Source: an uncultured Eubacterium sp.
GTDB lineage: Bacteria; Bacillota; Clostridia; Lachnospirales; Lachnospiraceae
NCBI GenBank assembly: GCA_910584065.1
Contig: CAJTZN010000019.1
Coordinates: 1 to 60,968 of the forward strand
Direction: 5' to 3'
DNA: 60,968 nt
Shown in pieces: positions 8,675 through 18,398 of this stretch (position 1 is the stretch's first letter; every line of letters starts with the position of its first letter). The position numbers were made by a program, and so were the translations under genes. The notes under the pieces are model-generated. The model was not told the origin of the DNA and searched no databases. It saw nothing but the letters and a program-made list of their open reading frames with translations.

Positions 8675-9943
8675 ATGAAAAAACATATTATCGTCGTTCT
8701 TATATTTTGTTTCCTATGTTTTGGAGGGACTGTTCGGGAGGTGTCCGCTGCCAACAGCGGCACCTGCGGTCCTTCCGCGACATGGGAACTGGACGGTGGA
8801 GTTCTGACGATCTCCGGAAGTGGGGCGGTGACGGAGCGTCCCTGGCAATACAAATATACGCAGATCTGGGAAGTTGAGATCGGTGATGAAATTACAGAAA
8901 TCCCAGATTCTGCCTTTGATGGGGCGTTGATGAGACGGATTTCAATCGGAAGCAAACTGGAAAAGATAGGAAGTCAGGCTTTTGAGGCAACCTATCTGAC
9001 GGAGATTACAATTCCGGAATCGGTAAAAGAAATCGGGGAAGAGGCATTTGAAAATTGTTATTTGTTACAAAAAGTCACTCTGCCAAAAGAAGTAAAACGG
9101 ATTTGTGAGGGTACATTTAGTTCCTGCACAAAATTGACAGATATCAATCTGGAACATATTTGCCAAATAGATAAAAACGCGTTCTACGACTGTGATCGTA
9201 TGGAGAGAGTCTCTTTTGGATCCAATCTGGAACGTATTTCACCGAAGGCATTTGATGAATGCGATCGTTTGAGGGAAGTAACGTTTATGGGCGGAAAACC
9301 GAACGTTCCTGAAAAGGCATTCGCGTGGGCGTTGGCGCTCAGAAAGATTGTAAATCATTCGGAGTCGGAAATTCCTGTGCCGCCATGTGATGAGATCATA
9401 TGGAAGCAGGATAAGAAGAAGGTGAAAAAAGTATCACCCGGAAAAACGGCGAAAGGAATTGGGAAAAAATATAAGTTATCGTATATTGGCGTAGATAAAA
9501 AGCTTTTTGGAACGCTGCCAAAAAGTTACCGATTCTATGAAAAGACCAGTCTGCCTGTCAGTGTAAAAACAAAGGGCAGGATCCAATATTATTGGTTATA
9601 TGATAAATGGAGATGGACGGACGGACTTAAGGGGTTGTGCGGCGATTTAAAGCTGACCCCCTGCTGGATGAAGTACCAGTTTATAAAGAAATCCGATACA
9701 AAAACGGTGTTGCGGATGAATCTTGGCGCACAGTCGCTGACAAGCATGCACCTAGATCTCCGGTATTCGGAACATAAGGATATGAAAAAGTCGAAGAGGG
9801 GGTACTGCAGGGAACTGGATGGGGATATCGTGTTGAAAAAATTGAAGAAGGGAAAAACATATTATATCCAGTTTCGGGCGGAGGATTTTGATATTGATAT
9901 TCACACGAAATGGAGTGGGAAGATCGTGTATAAGAACAAGTGA
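8675..9943 (+). CDS. Secreted BspA-type leucine-rich-repeat protein
   Basis: 422 residues. The ATG at 8675 follows AAAGGAGG at 8662-8669 and begins a signal peptide (MKKHIIVVLIFCFLCF, cleavage likely after VSA, about residue 26-28). Residues about 60-215 hold LRR_5-type repeats such as LTEITIPESVKEIGEEAFENC. From about 240 to the end there is a Lys/Tyr-rich beta domain ending in WSGKIVYKNK. BspA-type repeats serve adhesion or surface interaction in gut Firmicutes. No sorting motif is visible, so the protein is probably secreted or held by its basic tail. Confidence 0.85.
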   Translation: MKKHIIVVLIFCFLCFGGTVREVSAANSGTCGPSATWELDGGVLTISGSGAVTERPWQYKYTQIWEVEIGDEITEIPDSAFDGALMRRISIGSKLEKIGSQAFEATYLTEITIPESVKEIGEEAFENCYLLQKVTLPKEVKRICEGTFSSCTKLTDINLEHICQIDKNAFYDCDRMERVSFGSNLERISPKAFDECDRLREVTFMGGKPNVPEKAFAWALALRKIVNHSESEIPVPPCDEIIWKQDKKKVKKVSPGKTAKGIGKKYKLSYIGVDKKLFGTLPKSYRFYEKTSLPVSVKTKGRIQYYWLYDKWRWTDGLKGLCGDLKLTPCWMKYQFIKKSDTKTVLRMNLGAQSLTSMHLDLRYSEHKDMKKSKRGYCRELDGDIVLKKLKKGKTYYIQFRAEDFDIDIHTKWSGKIVYKNK

Positions 9944-9952
9944 CGGGAAAGG

Positions 9953-9990
9953 CTGCGCATTATGATGAAAAATAGTGTGCGGTCTTTTTT
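9953..9990 (+). terminator. Rho-independent terminator
   Basis: Stem CTGCGCAT/GTGTGCGG (with G-U pairs) and loop, followed by TCTTTTTT at 9983-9990, 10 bp after the BspA-type gene. Confidence 0.7.
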
Positions 9991-10110
9991 AGTAACCTGA
10001 AGAAGAATACCGGTAAATGTTGTTGGATTTTTTAATTCTCCATCGGTTGCAAATCACGCGAAAATGTGTTAAAGTATAACTCGTTTATAACAGGAAAGGA
10101 TTATACGGAC

Positions 10111-10896
10111 ATGGAAAGTCAGATTCTGTTTTTTGACATTGATGGTACGCTGATCGATGAGGAAAAGGATATCGTTCCGGATAGCGCGAAACGGGCGCTC
10201 GCACAGGCAAAAGAGAATGGACATATCCTATTTATCTGCTCGGGCAGGTGCCGGGCAATCATACCGGAAGAGGTGTTGGCGCTCGGTTTTGACGGCATGG
10301 TCGGCGGCTGTGGGACATATATCGAATACAGGGGACGCGAACTATTCCACCACCAGTTGGCGCCGGAATTACAAAAAGAGATGATCGAGGACCTTCTGGC
10401 GTGTCATATTGATGGCGTACTTGAGGGGAAAGATTGTTCGGCGTTCCGAAGGGATTACTGGATGCCAGTGGTGAAAAGTATATTTACCGAAAACGGAAGT
10501 TTTTCGGCGAAGACCCAGTGCTTTTGGGATGAGGATTTTTCGTTTGATAAAATGGCCCTGTGGTTTGATGAGAGTTCCGATATGGCAGCATTTCAGGAAA
10601 AATATGCCGGGCAGTTCGAATTTATCGAACGGGATCCTACCTTTTATGAGGTGATTCCCAAAGGGATATCGAAGGCAAGCGGGATGCGTTTTGTATGTGA
10701 ACATCTGGGCATTGACCAAACGCATACGGTGGCATTTGGAGACAGCGCAAATGATATATCCATGCTGCGCTGTGCACATACGTCGGTGGCAATGGGCGGC
10801 GGGAATCCGCTATTGTTTGATCTGGTTGACCATGTGACAAGCCCGGTCATGGAGGATGGGATTGCGAAAGCAATGAGATACTTGAGACTGATATAA
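10111..10896 (+). CDS. Cof-type HAD-superfamily phosphatase
   Basis: 261 residues from the ATG at 10111 with AAAGGA upstream. Motif I FFDIDGTL gives nucleophile Asp9 and Asp11. Motif II is CSGR, motif III the Lys in GISKASGM, motif IV VAFGDSANDISML. The C2-type cap between motifs II and III places it with the Cof/YidA phosphatases of sugar phosphates and related small molecules. Ends 12 bp before the carboxylesterase gene, so probably co-transcribed with it. Confidence 0.9.
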   Translation: MESQILFFDIDGTLIDEEKDIVPDSAKRALAQAKENGHILFICSGRCRAIIPEEVLALGFDGMVGGCGTYIEYRGRELFHHQLAPELQKEMIEDLLACHIDGVLEGKDCSAFRRDYWMPVVKSIFTENGSFSAKTQCFWDEDFSFDKMALWFDESSDMAAFQEKYAGQFEFIERDPTFYEVIPKGISKASGMRFVCEHLGIDQTHTVAFGDSANDISMLRCAHTSVAMGGGNPLLFDLVDHVTSPVMEDGIAKAMRYLRLI

Positions 10897-10908
10897 AGGA
10901 TGGTATGT

Positions 10909-12780
10909 ATGATTAATTTACAGAAGAAGCTATTTGGCGCCGTGCTGGCTGCGTTGTTTTTATGCGAGGTTTCCTTTTTTGTGATTTCCGCGGAAAAGAC
11001 GCTAAAGGCTGAGACCGCAGATGTCGGTATGCCAGCCGGGGTCGCCATTTCTGGTTCCACAGCCAGCGGTCAGCCGACAGAGGGCGCGGTGAGCAGCGGA
11101 GCCATATCTGATGGAACGGTGTCCGGTCAGCCGGTATCCGTCCCGGGAGTTATTTCCCAGCCTGTACCGGAAACCCCGGCGGTGGAAACGGCACAGGTAG
11201 AAACAAAAAATACCGGAAACCCGCGCTTCATCACGACAAAGTACGGGAAGATCGAGGGAAAAAAGACAAAAAATTCATATGTATGGCTCGGTGTACCGTA
11301 CGGGCAGACTGAGCGGTGGCGCGCGCCTAATGAGCCGAAGGCCTGGACAAAGACGAAGTCATGTAAGAAAAAGAAGAAGGCAAAAGGAGATGACTGCCTG
11401 TTTGTCAATGTCTATAAACCGCTGCAGGGAACGGGGGAGGCGAAACCGCTCCCTGTCATCGTGTTCTTGCACGGCGGGGGTAATGTCGGCGGCACCGCAA
11501 ACCGGAACTTTGGGGAATTCGTAAAGGAAACGGGGGCGATCGCCGTGTCGGTGGAATTCCGGCAGGGGGCGTTCGGCTGGTTCTGTTCCCGCGGCCTGTC
11601 GTCGGGTGATTCGCTCGGGAAGGGCGGGAATTTTGCGATGCTCGACATCCGGCTAGCGCTGAAATGGGTGCGGAAAAATATAACAGCGTTCGGCGGTGAC
11701 GCGGGTAATGTCACGCTTTCCGGATTTTCAGCGGGAGCGAGGGATGTACTTAACTGTACGATTTCCCCGGTGATGAAGGGGCTGTTTGATAAGGTGATCA
11801 GTTTCAGCGGCGGTATGACGACCTGTTCCATCAAGGAGGGAAGGCGCTGGTCAAATGAGAGGCTCGCCCAGATCCTCGTGCGCCGGGGGCGGTTTTCAAA
11901 GAAGAAAAGAGCATTGAAATATGTGAAGCGCATGAGCAAAAAGAAGATGAAAAAGCTGCTAAACAGCCTGACGGATTCCGAGATCCGGAGGATGGTAAAA
12001 AATACGGGACTGCGCCTGACAAACTTTCCCCAATGCTTCCGTGACGGCAGGGTGATACCGAAATCCGGTTTTGATTGTGTGGAATGGGGCGGGTATAACC
12101 GTGTGCCGATGATCATCGGTTCCAATAATTCCGAATTTTCGAATGTGTCCTATCAGGCGATGCACCGGATGGTCACGAAAAGACCGAAGATGTTTAAAAA
12201 CCGGAAACAGTTTTACAATCTGCTGAAGAAGGCGAAAATGTACGGCTGCCAGCTGCAGAGTTCGTTTTATCTGGAAAAGGTGGCCTCGAGATACAGCGCC
12301 GACCCGTATCACCAGCCCGTCTACGCGTACCGCTTCTGCTGGGGAGAGGACCGGAAGGTAGTTGGAGCTGATTATGCCAGATATATCGGCGCCATCCACG
12401 GGATGGACGTTGACTTTCTGCTGGGAAGGTTTGTCAAAGGAAAGGCCGTCACCTCGTCCCATATTTATAATAAGTCCAACGCCAAAGGACGGAAAGCGCT
12501 GGCGAGCAGGATGCGCCAGTATATAAAGAATTTCCTCTATACCGGAAATCCGAATGGAACCGACGATTCAGGCAGGACTCTCAACCGATGGAATCGATGG
12601 GGGAAGGCTGGCTCCAAGCGGATCATGACATTTTCCGCCACAAAAAAGAAGGCGAAGAGCAGTATGACATCGCGCTATATCGACCGGGTAAAATGCAAGC
12701 GGAGGATGCGCAGGAGATTGTCGAAGCGGACATACAAATTTCTAAAACAGCGTATATTAAATGACAGGTTTTTTGTATAA
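10909..12780 (+). CDS. Secreted type-B carboxylesterase/lipase
   Basis: 623 residues. The ATG at 10909 is spaced correctly from AAAGGA (10895-10900); the ATG at 10900 is too close. An N-terminal signal peptide (KLFGAVLAALFLCEVSFFVISA) is followed by a Ser/Thr/Gly/Pro-rich linker to about residue 100. The alpha/beta-hydrolase then shows the oxyanion stretch LHGGGN, the nucleophile elbow GFSAG (Ser274), a likely acid Glu409 in NNSEFS and His497 in IHGMDVDF. The elbow has Phe where most members have Glu (GESAG). Lys/Arg-rich inserts and a very basic C-terminus (CKRRMRRRLSKR) suggest binding to anionic wall polymers. Substrate unknown. Confidence 0.88.
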   Translation: MINLQKKLFGAVLAALFLCEVSFFVISAEKTLKAETADVGMPAGVAISGSTASGQPTEGAVSSGAISDGTVSGQPVSVPGVISQPVPETPAVETAQVETKNTGNPRFITTKYGKIEGKKTKNSYVWLGVPYGQTERWRAPNEPKAWTKTKSCKKKKKAKGDDCLFVNVYKPLQGTGEAKPLPVIVFLHGGGNVGGTANRNFGEFVKETGAIAVSVEFRQGAFGWFCSRGLSSGDSLGKGGNFAMLDIRLALKWVRKNITAFGGDAGNVTLSGFSAGARDVLNCTISPVMKGLFDKVISFSGGMTTCSIKEGRRWSNERLAQILVRRGRFSKKKRALKYVKRMSKKKMKKLLNSLTDSEIRRMVKNTGLRLTNFPQCFRDGRVIPKSGFDCVEWGGYNRVPMIIGSNNSEFSNVSYQAMHRMVTKRPKMFKNRKQFYNLLKKAKMYGCQLQSSFYLEKVASRYSADPYHQPVYAYRFCWGEDRKVVGADYARYIGAIHGMDVDFLLGRFVKGKAVTSSHIYNKSNAKGRKALASRMRQYIKNFLYTGNPNGTDDSGRTLNRWNRWGKAGSKRIMTFSATKKKAKSSMTSRYIDRVKCKRRMRRRLSKRTYKFLKQRILNDRFFV

Positions 12781-12792
12781 AAGGAGGTTTTT

Positions 12793-14295
12793 ATGCAGTT
12801 AAAAAAGTTACTTACAGGTGTAGAATACAAAGCGCTCCAGGGGTCATTGGAACGGGATGTGGCGGATCTGGCCTATGATTCAAGAAAAGTGGTGCCAGAC
12901 GGCATGTTCGTGGCCATTGAGGGAACGGTGCAGGACGGGCACACCTATATCGACAGCGCGGTGAAAGCGGGGGCCGGGGTGATCGTGGTGGAAAAAGAGT
13001 GGGTGGTAGAGGACAAAGAGGTGACCGTGATCCTTGTCAAAAATGGCAGGGAGGCGCTGAGTCTCATGTCGGCAGAATATTTTGATCATCCGGCAGAAAA
13101 AATGATCACGGTGGGGATCACCGGGACGAAGGGCAAGTCCACGGTGGAACATATGGTGCGTGACATCATCGAGAAATCCGGTAAGACGTGCGGCATCATC
13201 GGCACGGTGGGGGCGTTTATGAACGGAAAGTCGATCGCGACCGAACACACGACGCCGGAATCCTATGAATTGCAGAAAATACTGGCGATGATGGTGGAAG
13301 AGGGCTGCGAATATATGGTGATGGAAGTGTCCTCGCAGGGGATCAAGATGGACCGCGTCGCCGGCATCACATTTGACTACGGCGTGTTTACGAATATTTA
13401 TCCCGATCACATCGGCCCCGGGGAGCACGAAGATTTCGCGGAATATCTTTCCTGCAAAGCGGAACTGTTCCGCCGGTGCAAGACGGGGATCGTCAACCGC
13501 GATGATGAGCATTATGGCGACATTGTGAAAAATGCCTCATGCCGCATTATAACGTTCGGATGCTCGCCGGAGGCGGACCTCAGGGCGGAAGACATACGCC
13601 ATGTGGTGGATGGCGGGGATCTGTCGATGGAATTTCGCGCGAGAGGGCTAGTGGACGGGGAGATCGTCGTGGGACTTCCCGGCCGGTTTAACATTTTCAA
13701 TGCGATGTGTGCGGCGTGTGTCGGCGTGGCGCTCGGCATGCCGGACGAGGTGATCTGTCATGCGCTCGAGCATGTAAAGATCCGCGGGCGTGTGGAACTG
13801 ATGCCGGTGTCGGATGAATTTTCCGTTCTCATTGATTTTGCCCACAACGGCGTGAGCTCGGAAAATGTGCTCTCGACGCTGCGGGAATACAATCCTCACA
13901 GGATCATTAGTATTTTCGGGTGCGGCGGCAATCGCAGCAAGGTGAGGCGCTACGAGATGGGGGAGGTCATCGGGCGGATGTCAGAACTCGCCGTGATCAC
14001 GAGCGACAATCCGCGCCGTGAGGAATTCCGGGATATCGCGGAGGATATTAAGACTGGCATGGCGAAAAGCCAGGGGAACTATGTGGTGATCGAGGATCGG
14101 GAGGAAGCGGTGGCATATGCGCTCGAGCACGCGGAAAAGGGGGATATGATCATCCTTCTCGGAAAGGGGCACGAGGAGTACCAGGAGATCCAGGGCGTAA
14201 AACACCATTACAGCGAACGGGAAGCAGTTGTAAAAGGAATGAAAAAAGTTTACGGAAAGGACTTTAGTTTTCTGCTCGATCAGCCGATAAGATAA
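12793..14295 (+). CDS. murE: UDP-N-acetylmuramyl-tripeptide synthetase (MurE-type, predicted meso-DAP adding)
   Basis: 500 residues, ATG preceded by AAAAGGAGG. The ATP-binding GITGTKGKST lies near residues 107-116. The carbamylated-Lys region (SCKAELFRRC), the central Mur ligase motifs and the C-terminal substrate motif DNPR at 405-408 are present. DNPR is the diaminopimelate-specificity motif in MurE; lysine enzymes differ there. The enzyme adds the third residue of the peptidoglycan stem in the cytoplasm. It lies behind a phosphatase and an esterase rather than in a division cluster, so a second MurE paralogue elsewhere is possible. Confidence 0.88.
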   Translation: MQLKKLLTGVEYKALQGSLERDVADLAYDSRKVVPDGMFVAIEGTVQDGHTYIDSAVKAGAGVIVVEKEWVVEDKEVTVILVKNGREALSLMSAEYFDHPAEKMITVGITGTKGKSTVEHMVRDIIEKSGKTCGIIGTVGAFMNGKSIATEHTTPESYELQKILAMMVEEGCEYMVMEVSSQGIKMDRVAGITFDYGVFTNIYPDHIGPGEHEDFAEYLSCKAELFRRCKTGIVNRDDEHYGDIVKNASCRIITFGCSPEADLRAEDIRHVVDGGDLSMEFRARGLVDGEIVVGLPGRFNIFNAMCAACVGVALGMPDEVICHALEHVKIRGRVELMPVSDEFSVLIDFAHNGVSSENVLSTLREYNPHRIISIFGCGGNRSKVRRYEMGEVIGRMSELAVITSDNPRREEFRDIAEDIKTGMAKSQGNYVVIEDREEAVAYALEHAEKGDMIILLGKGHEEYQEIQGVKHHYSEREAVVKGMKKVYGKDFSFLLDQPIR

Positions 14296-14365
14296 ATAAG
14301 GGAAAAACTGGTGGGACTGTAAAATTCATGGATGAAATGTTTTATCGTGAAAGGAGTCGAGAATT

Positions 14366-15100
14366 ATGACAATGTTTAATACTTCATTAGCAGATAGTTT
14401 ATTTGGAGGCTCGAAGTCAGTTGGGTCAGGAAGCTTCTTTTCCGCTTCTAATTTTGGGGATTTGGCGTTGATCAAGAGCGGCGTCTATACGAAAATGATG
14501 AGATCCTACGTATCCAAGATGACGGAAACGGAAGATTCAGATAAGAGTTCGAGTTCCGATACGGGGTACAAATTCAAAAATTCAGTAAGTGAGAAGCTGG
14601 AGAGTCTGAGGAGCCCGAAGGATACAACGGCGGCCGATAAGGCCAATAAAGCGCTATCCACGATCAAGAGCGCGGCTGGCAAGCTGGAAACTTCAGCAAA
14701 CGCCCTCTCGGAAATGGATTTTGACGCGAGCACGAAGGAAGATATGTTGAAGGCGGCAAAGACGTTCGTAGCGGATTATAATTCCGTACTGACAAGTACG
14801 AAAAATACCGATAATGAAAGCCTGTCCCGCAGCGTCAAATGGATGAAGGACGATATCAAGGCGCGCGATAAGATGTTCGCGAAGATTGGTGTTTCGATCG
14901 GTTCGGACGGAGCACTTTCGATTGATGAAAAGAAGTTTAACGAGGCAAACCTGAGCGATATCAGGACGATGTTCAGCGGCAGCGGCAGCATCGTCGGCAA
15001 GACGGCACAGAGAGCGACCGGACTGTACAATCTGGCAGCCAATCAGATTTCCTTTAATGGCGGAAGTACGTTATACTCCAGTAAAGGTGTTTTGAAATAG
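14366..15100 (+). CDS. FliD C-terminal-like protein (flagellar cap-related orphan)
   Basis: 244 residues, ATG at 14366 with AAAGGAG. The first 75 residues are Ser-rich. Residues about 80-240 resemble the C-terminal region of flagellar hook-associated protein 2: a helical part with FVADYNSVLTS, then IGVSIGSDGALSIDEKKFNEANLSDIRTMFSG. It is far shorter than FliD (450 or more residues) and has no flagellar neighbours. Export signal absent apart from the disordered N-terminus, which could serve a type III flagellar route. Function unknown. Confidence 0.65.
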   Translation: MTMFNTSLADSLFGGSKSVGSGSFFSASNFGDLALIKSGVYTKMMRSYVSKMTETEDSDKSSSSDTGYKFKNSVSEKLESLRSPKDTTAADKANKALSTIKSAAGKLETSANALSEMDFDASTKEDMLKAAKTFVADYNSVLTSTKNTDNESLSRSVKWMKDDIKARDKMFAKIGVSIGSDGALSIDEKKFNEANLSDIRTMFSGSGSIVGKTAQRATGLYNLAANQISFNGGSTLYSSKGVLK

Positions 15101-15153
15101 GACTGCGAACGCGGAGGATAGGGCGGTTTTTCAGCTATTATGATTTGAAAACT

Positions 15154-15189
15154 AAGCACAGGCATTATCGTGGTGTAATGCTTGTGCTT
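15154..15189 (+). terminator. Hairpin, candidate terminator
   Basis: A 14-bp stem (AAGCACAGGCATTA/TAATGCTTGTGCTT, one G-U pair) with an 8-nt loop, 53 bp after the FliD-like gene. The following T-run is weak. Confidence 0.5.
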
Positions 15190-15287
15190 ATTCCATGTAA
15201 CGGCGGAATGCGATGGAATCATGGTGCGGCATAGATGGAACCGTGGTACGTCGTACTGTGTTCCGTGGCTTTGAAAAGGAGGTTCCT

Positions 15288-16049
15288 ATGTACCGTTTTT
15301 TTGTGCCTGACGGGCAGATCCATCAGGGATGTGCGGAGATAGCCGGGGATGATGTCAATCATATCAAAAATGTACTGCGGATGGAGCAGGGGGATCCACT
15401 TGTGATTTCCTGTGGACAGGGGACGGATTATTATTGTATAATAAAAGATATTCGGTCTGAGTGTATCGAGCTGGAGGTCGAAAGGGAAGTACCGGTAAGG
15501 ACGGAGCTTCCGCTGCCAATCACGCTGTTTCAGGCATTGCCGAAGGGCGATAAGATGGAATGGATCATCCAGAAGGCGGTTGAACTCGGCGCGGTCGAGA
15601 TCGTGCCGGTCAGAACGAGGCGCTGTGTCGTGCGTCTGGATGAAAACAAAGCGACGAAAAAACGGCAGCGGTGGCAGGCGATCGCTGAGGCGGCAGCAAA
15701 ACAGAGCGGACGCGGGATCGTTCCCAAAGTGCACGAAGTTGTGTCGTTTGCAGATGGGCTTCATTATGCCGAACAGCTTGACAATTGTATCATTCCGTAT
15801 GAACTGTTTGATGATATGGCGGAGACGCAGAAGACGATCGGGAACATCTGTGCCGGAACGTCGATCGGTATTTTTATCGGGCCGGAAGGCGGTTTTGAGC
15901 GAGGGGAGATCGAGCAGGCGATGCGGGAAGGAGTGACGCCGATCTCGCTCGGCAGAAGGATTTTGCGCACGGAAACGGCGGGACTGGCGATCCTTTCGGT
16001 TCTGATGTTCCGCATCGAGGAGGAAAATGATGGAAGCTTATTTGGATAA
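15288..16049 (+). CDS. rsmE: 16S rRNA (uracil(1498)-N(3))-methyltransferase RsmE
   Basis: 253 residues; the ATG at 15288 follows AAAAGGAGG. N-terminal PUA-like domain (DDVNHIKNVLRMEQGD) and C-terminal SPOUT knot with IGPEGGFERGE and SLGRRILRTETAGLAIL are signature RsmE elements. Methylates U1498 of 16S rRNA. Its last 23 bp overlap the cysteine desulfurase gene, so the two are translationally coupled. The usual neighbour prmA is not here. Confidence 0.93.
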   Translation: MYRFFVPDGQIHQGCAEIAGDDVNHIKNVLRMEQGDPLVISCGQGTDYYCIIKDIRSECIELEVEREVPVRTELPLPITLFQALPKGDKMEWIIQKAVELGAVEIVPVRTRRCVVRLDENKATKKRQRWQAIAEAAAKQSGRGIVPKVHEVVSFADGLHYAEQLDNCIIPYELFDDMAETQKTIGNICAGTSIGIFIGPEGGFERGEIEQAMREGVTPISLGRRILRTETAGLAILSVLMFRIEEENDGSLFG

Positions 16050-17205
16050 CGCGGCGACCACAAGGGCGTTTGATGAGGTTGGAGCACTGGTTGCGCGCGT
16101 TATGTGCGAGGATTACGGAAATCCGTCTTCGCTTCACGCGAAAGGCGTGGAGGCGGAGCGGTATGTACGGGAAGCGGCGGACATTATCGCGGGGACGCTG
16201 AAAACCGCGCGGAAAAACATTATTTTTACGTCCGGCGGGACAGAGAGCAATAATATGGCGATCATCGGCGGGTGCCTGGCGAACCGAAGGCGCGGGCGCC
16301 ATATGATCACGACGTGTTTTGAGCACGCGTCGGTGCAGCAGCCATGTCTCTATTTAGAGCAGAATTTTGGCTATGAGATCACGTTTCTGCCCGTCGATCC
16401 GATGGGGCATGTGGATGTGGACGAGCTGCGCGGGGCACTGCGGGAGGACACCGTGCTCGTTTCGGTCATGATGGTGAACAATGAGGTGGGAGCCGTTTTG
16501 GACGTAGAAGAGATCGGAAAGACGGTAAAACAGTTTAACAAAGACATTTTATTTCATGTGGACGCCATTCAGGCGTACGGGAAGATGAAGATCAATCCGA
16601 GGCGGGCGAAGATCGACCTTCTTTCCGTCAGCGGCCATAAGCTCCACGGCCCGAAAGGGGTCGGTTTTCTGTACGCGGCGGACGGCGTCAGGATGCATCC
16701 GTACATTCACGGCGGCGGCCAGCAGCAGGGGCGGCGCTCCGGAACCGATAACGTGCCGGGGATTGCGGGACTGGGACTGGCGGTTAAGCGGATGTACGAC
16801 GATCATGAGAAAACGGTGGAACGGTTGTATTCCCTGAAAGAATATGCGTGGCAGCTATTCCACACGCTGGATGACGACGGGGGCGTGCACATACACGCGT
16901 GTGATCCGGAGCGCATCCGGGAAACGGCGCCCCATATTTTGAGCGTCGGGATTGAGGGAGTGCGGAGTGAAGTCCTTTTACACGCACTGGAAGAGCGGGG
17001 TGTGTTCGTATCGTCCGGTTCGGCGTGTTCGTCAAACCATCCGGGCATCAGTTCGACATTGAAGGCAATCGGAGTGAATGAAAAGCTGCTCGATTCGACG
17101 ATCCGTATAAGCTGGTCGGTGCTGACAGAACAGGCGGAACTGGATTACGCGGCGGCGCAGATCCGGGAGCTGCTGCCCGTGTTGCGGAAGTACCGGAGAA
17201 AATAA
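16027..17205 (+). CDS. Cysteine desulfurase (NifS/IscS-like, ThiI partner)
   Basis: 392 residues. YLDNAATTRAF at the N-terminus, the PLP Lys205 in SVSGHKLHGPKG and the active-site Cys334 in SSGSACSS define a class V aminotransferase-type cysteine desulfurase. It lies just before thiI, the same order as nifZ-thiI in Bacillus subtilis. It most likely passes persulfide sulfur to ThiI for 4-thiouridine. Two adjacent ATGs (16027 and 16030) are equally placed behind GAGGAGG. Confidence 0.92.
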   Translation: MMEAYLDNAATTRAFDEVGALVARVMCEDYGNPSSLHAKGVEAERYVREAADIIAGTLKTARKNIIFTSGGTESNNMAIIGGCLANRRRGRHMITTCFEHASVQQPCLYLEQNFGYEITFLPVDPMGHVDVDELRGALREDTVLVSVMMVNNEVGAVLDVEEIGKTVKQFNKDILFHVDAIQAYGKMKINPRRAKIDLLSVSGHKLHGPKGVGFLYAADGVRMHPYIHGGGQQQGRRSGTDNVPGIAGLGLAVKRMYDDHEKTVERLYSLKEYAWQLFHTLDDDGGVHIHACDPERIRETAPHILSVGIEGVRSEVLLHALEERGVFVSSGSACSSNHPGISSTLKAIGVNEKLLDSTIRISWSVLTEQAELDYAAAQIRELLPVLRKYRRK

Positions 17206-17216
17206 GGAGGAAGAAA

Positions 17217-18398
17217 ATGGTTCAGGCATTTTTGATAAAATACTCGGAGATTGGGATCAAGGGAAAAAACCGCTATATGTTTGAGGACGCCCTGCGCGAC
17301 AGGGTGGCGGAAAAACTGAAAAAGTGCGAGGGGACCTTTGCCGTGCAGCGGGAGAACGGGCGGATCTATGTGGAGGCAAAAAGTGAGTATGATTACGAGG
17401 AAGTGATGGAACAACTCACGAAATGTTTTGGCATCGCCCATATCTGCCCTGTCGTATTGATCGAGGATAAATCGTTTGCCCACATTTGCCGGGAACTTGT
17501 GGCGCACATGGAGGAGGAGATCGGCAGCCGGCCGTTTACGTTTAAGGTGTTCGCGAAGCGCAGCGATAAGCAGTATGAGCGGACAAGTCCGGAAATCTGT
17601 CAGGATGCGGGAGCGTACATTTTGGAGCATATGCCAAACGCCAAAGTCGATGTGCACCATCCCGAAGTTTCGGTCAACATCGAGATCCGCCACCGCGCTT
17701 ATGTGTATGTGACGAGCATTAAAGGGCCGGGCGGTATGCCGGTCGGAACGAGCGGACGATCGATGCTGCTTCTGTCCGGCGGGATCGACAGCCCGGTGGC
17801 GGGGTATATGATGGCGAAGCGCGGCGTGCGGATCGAGGCGGTTTATTTTCACGCGCCGCCGTATACGAGTGAGCGGGCGAAGCAGAAGGTGATCGATCTG
17901 GCGGAGATCGTGAGCGATTATGCGGGGGAGATCCGCCTGCATATCGTGAATTTTACCGACATTCAGATGTATATTTACGAAAATTGCCCGCACGATGAAC
18001 TGACGATCATCATGCGCCGCTATATGATGAAGATCGCGGAGCGGATCGCCGGGGAGACGGAATGTATGTCGCTGGTGACAGGGGAGAGCGTCGGACAGGT
18101 GGCAAGCCAGACGATGCAGAGCCTGGTGGCGACGAACGCGGTCTGCACGATGCCGGTGTTCCGTCCGGTCATCGCGTTTGACAAACAGGATATTATCGAT
18201 ATCGCCGAGAAGATCGGGACGTTTGAAACGTCGATCCAGCCCTACGAGGACTGTTGTACTATTTTTGTGGCAAAGCATCCGGTGACAAGGCCTGATTGTG
18301 CGGCGATAGAAAAATCGGAACAGAGGTTAGCGGAAAAGATTGATGAAATGCTTGAATGCGCGATTTCGGATAGGGAGATCGTTACAGTGCGGAAATAA
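17217..18398 (+). CDS. thiI: tRNA 4-thiouridine synthase ThiI
   Basis: 393 residues, 11 bp after the desulfurase gene with AAGGAGG before the ATG. An N-terminal ferredoxin-like plus THUMP region (about 1-165) is followed by the PP-loop LLSGGIDSPVAG (about 184-195) and the Cys motif PYEDCCTIF near 340. The C-terminal rhodanese domain found in E. coli ThiI is absent, as in Bacillus. Adenylates and thiolates U8 of tRNA using sulfur from the neighbouring desulfurase. Confidence 0.94.
   Translation: MVQAFLIKYSEIGIKGKNRYMFEDALRDRVAEKLKKCEGTFAVQRENGRIYVEAKSEYDYEEVMEQLTKCFGIAHICPVVLIEDKSFAHICRELVAHMEEEIGSRPFTFKVFAKRSDKQYERTSPEICQDAGAYILEHMPNAKVDVHHPEVSVNIEIRHRAYVYVTSIKGPGGMPVGTSGRSMLLLSGGIDSPVAGYMMAKRGVRIEAVYFHAPPYTSERAKQKVIDLAEIVSDYAGEIRLHIVNFTDIQMYIYENCPHDELTIIMRRYMMKIAERIAGETECMSLVTGESVGQVASQTMQSLVATNAVCTMPVFRPVIAFDKQDIIDIAEKIGTFETSIQPYEDCCTIFVAKHPVTRPDCAAIEKSEQRLAEKIDEMLECAISDREIVTVRK

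Noticed and set aside
17145..18278. Long antisense frame of 377 codons
   Set aside because: Shadow of thiI, which is conserved throughout on the plus strand.
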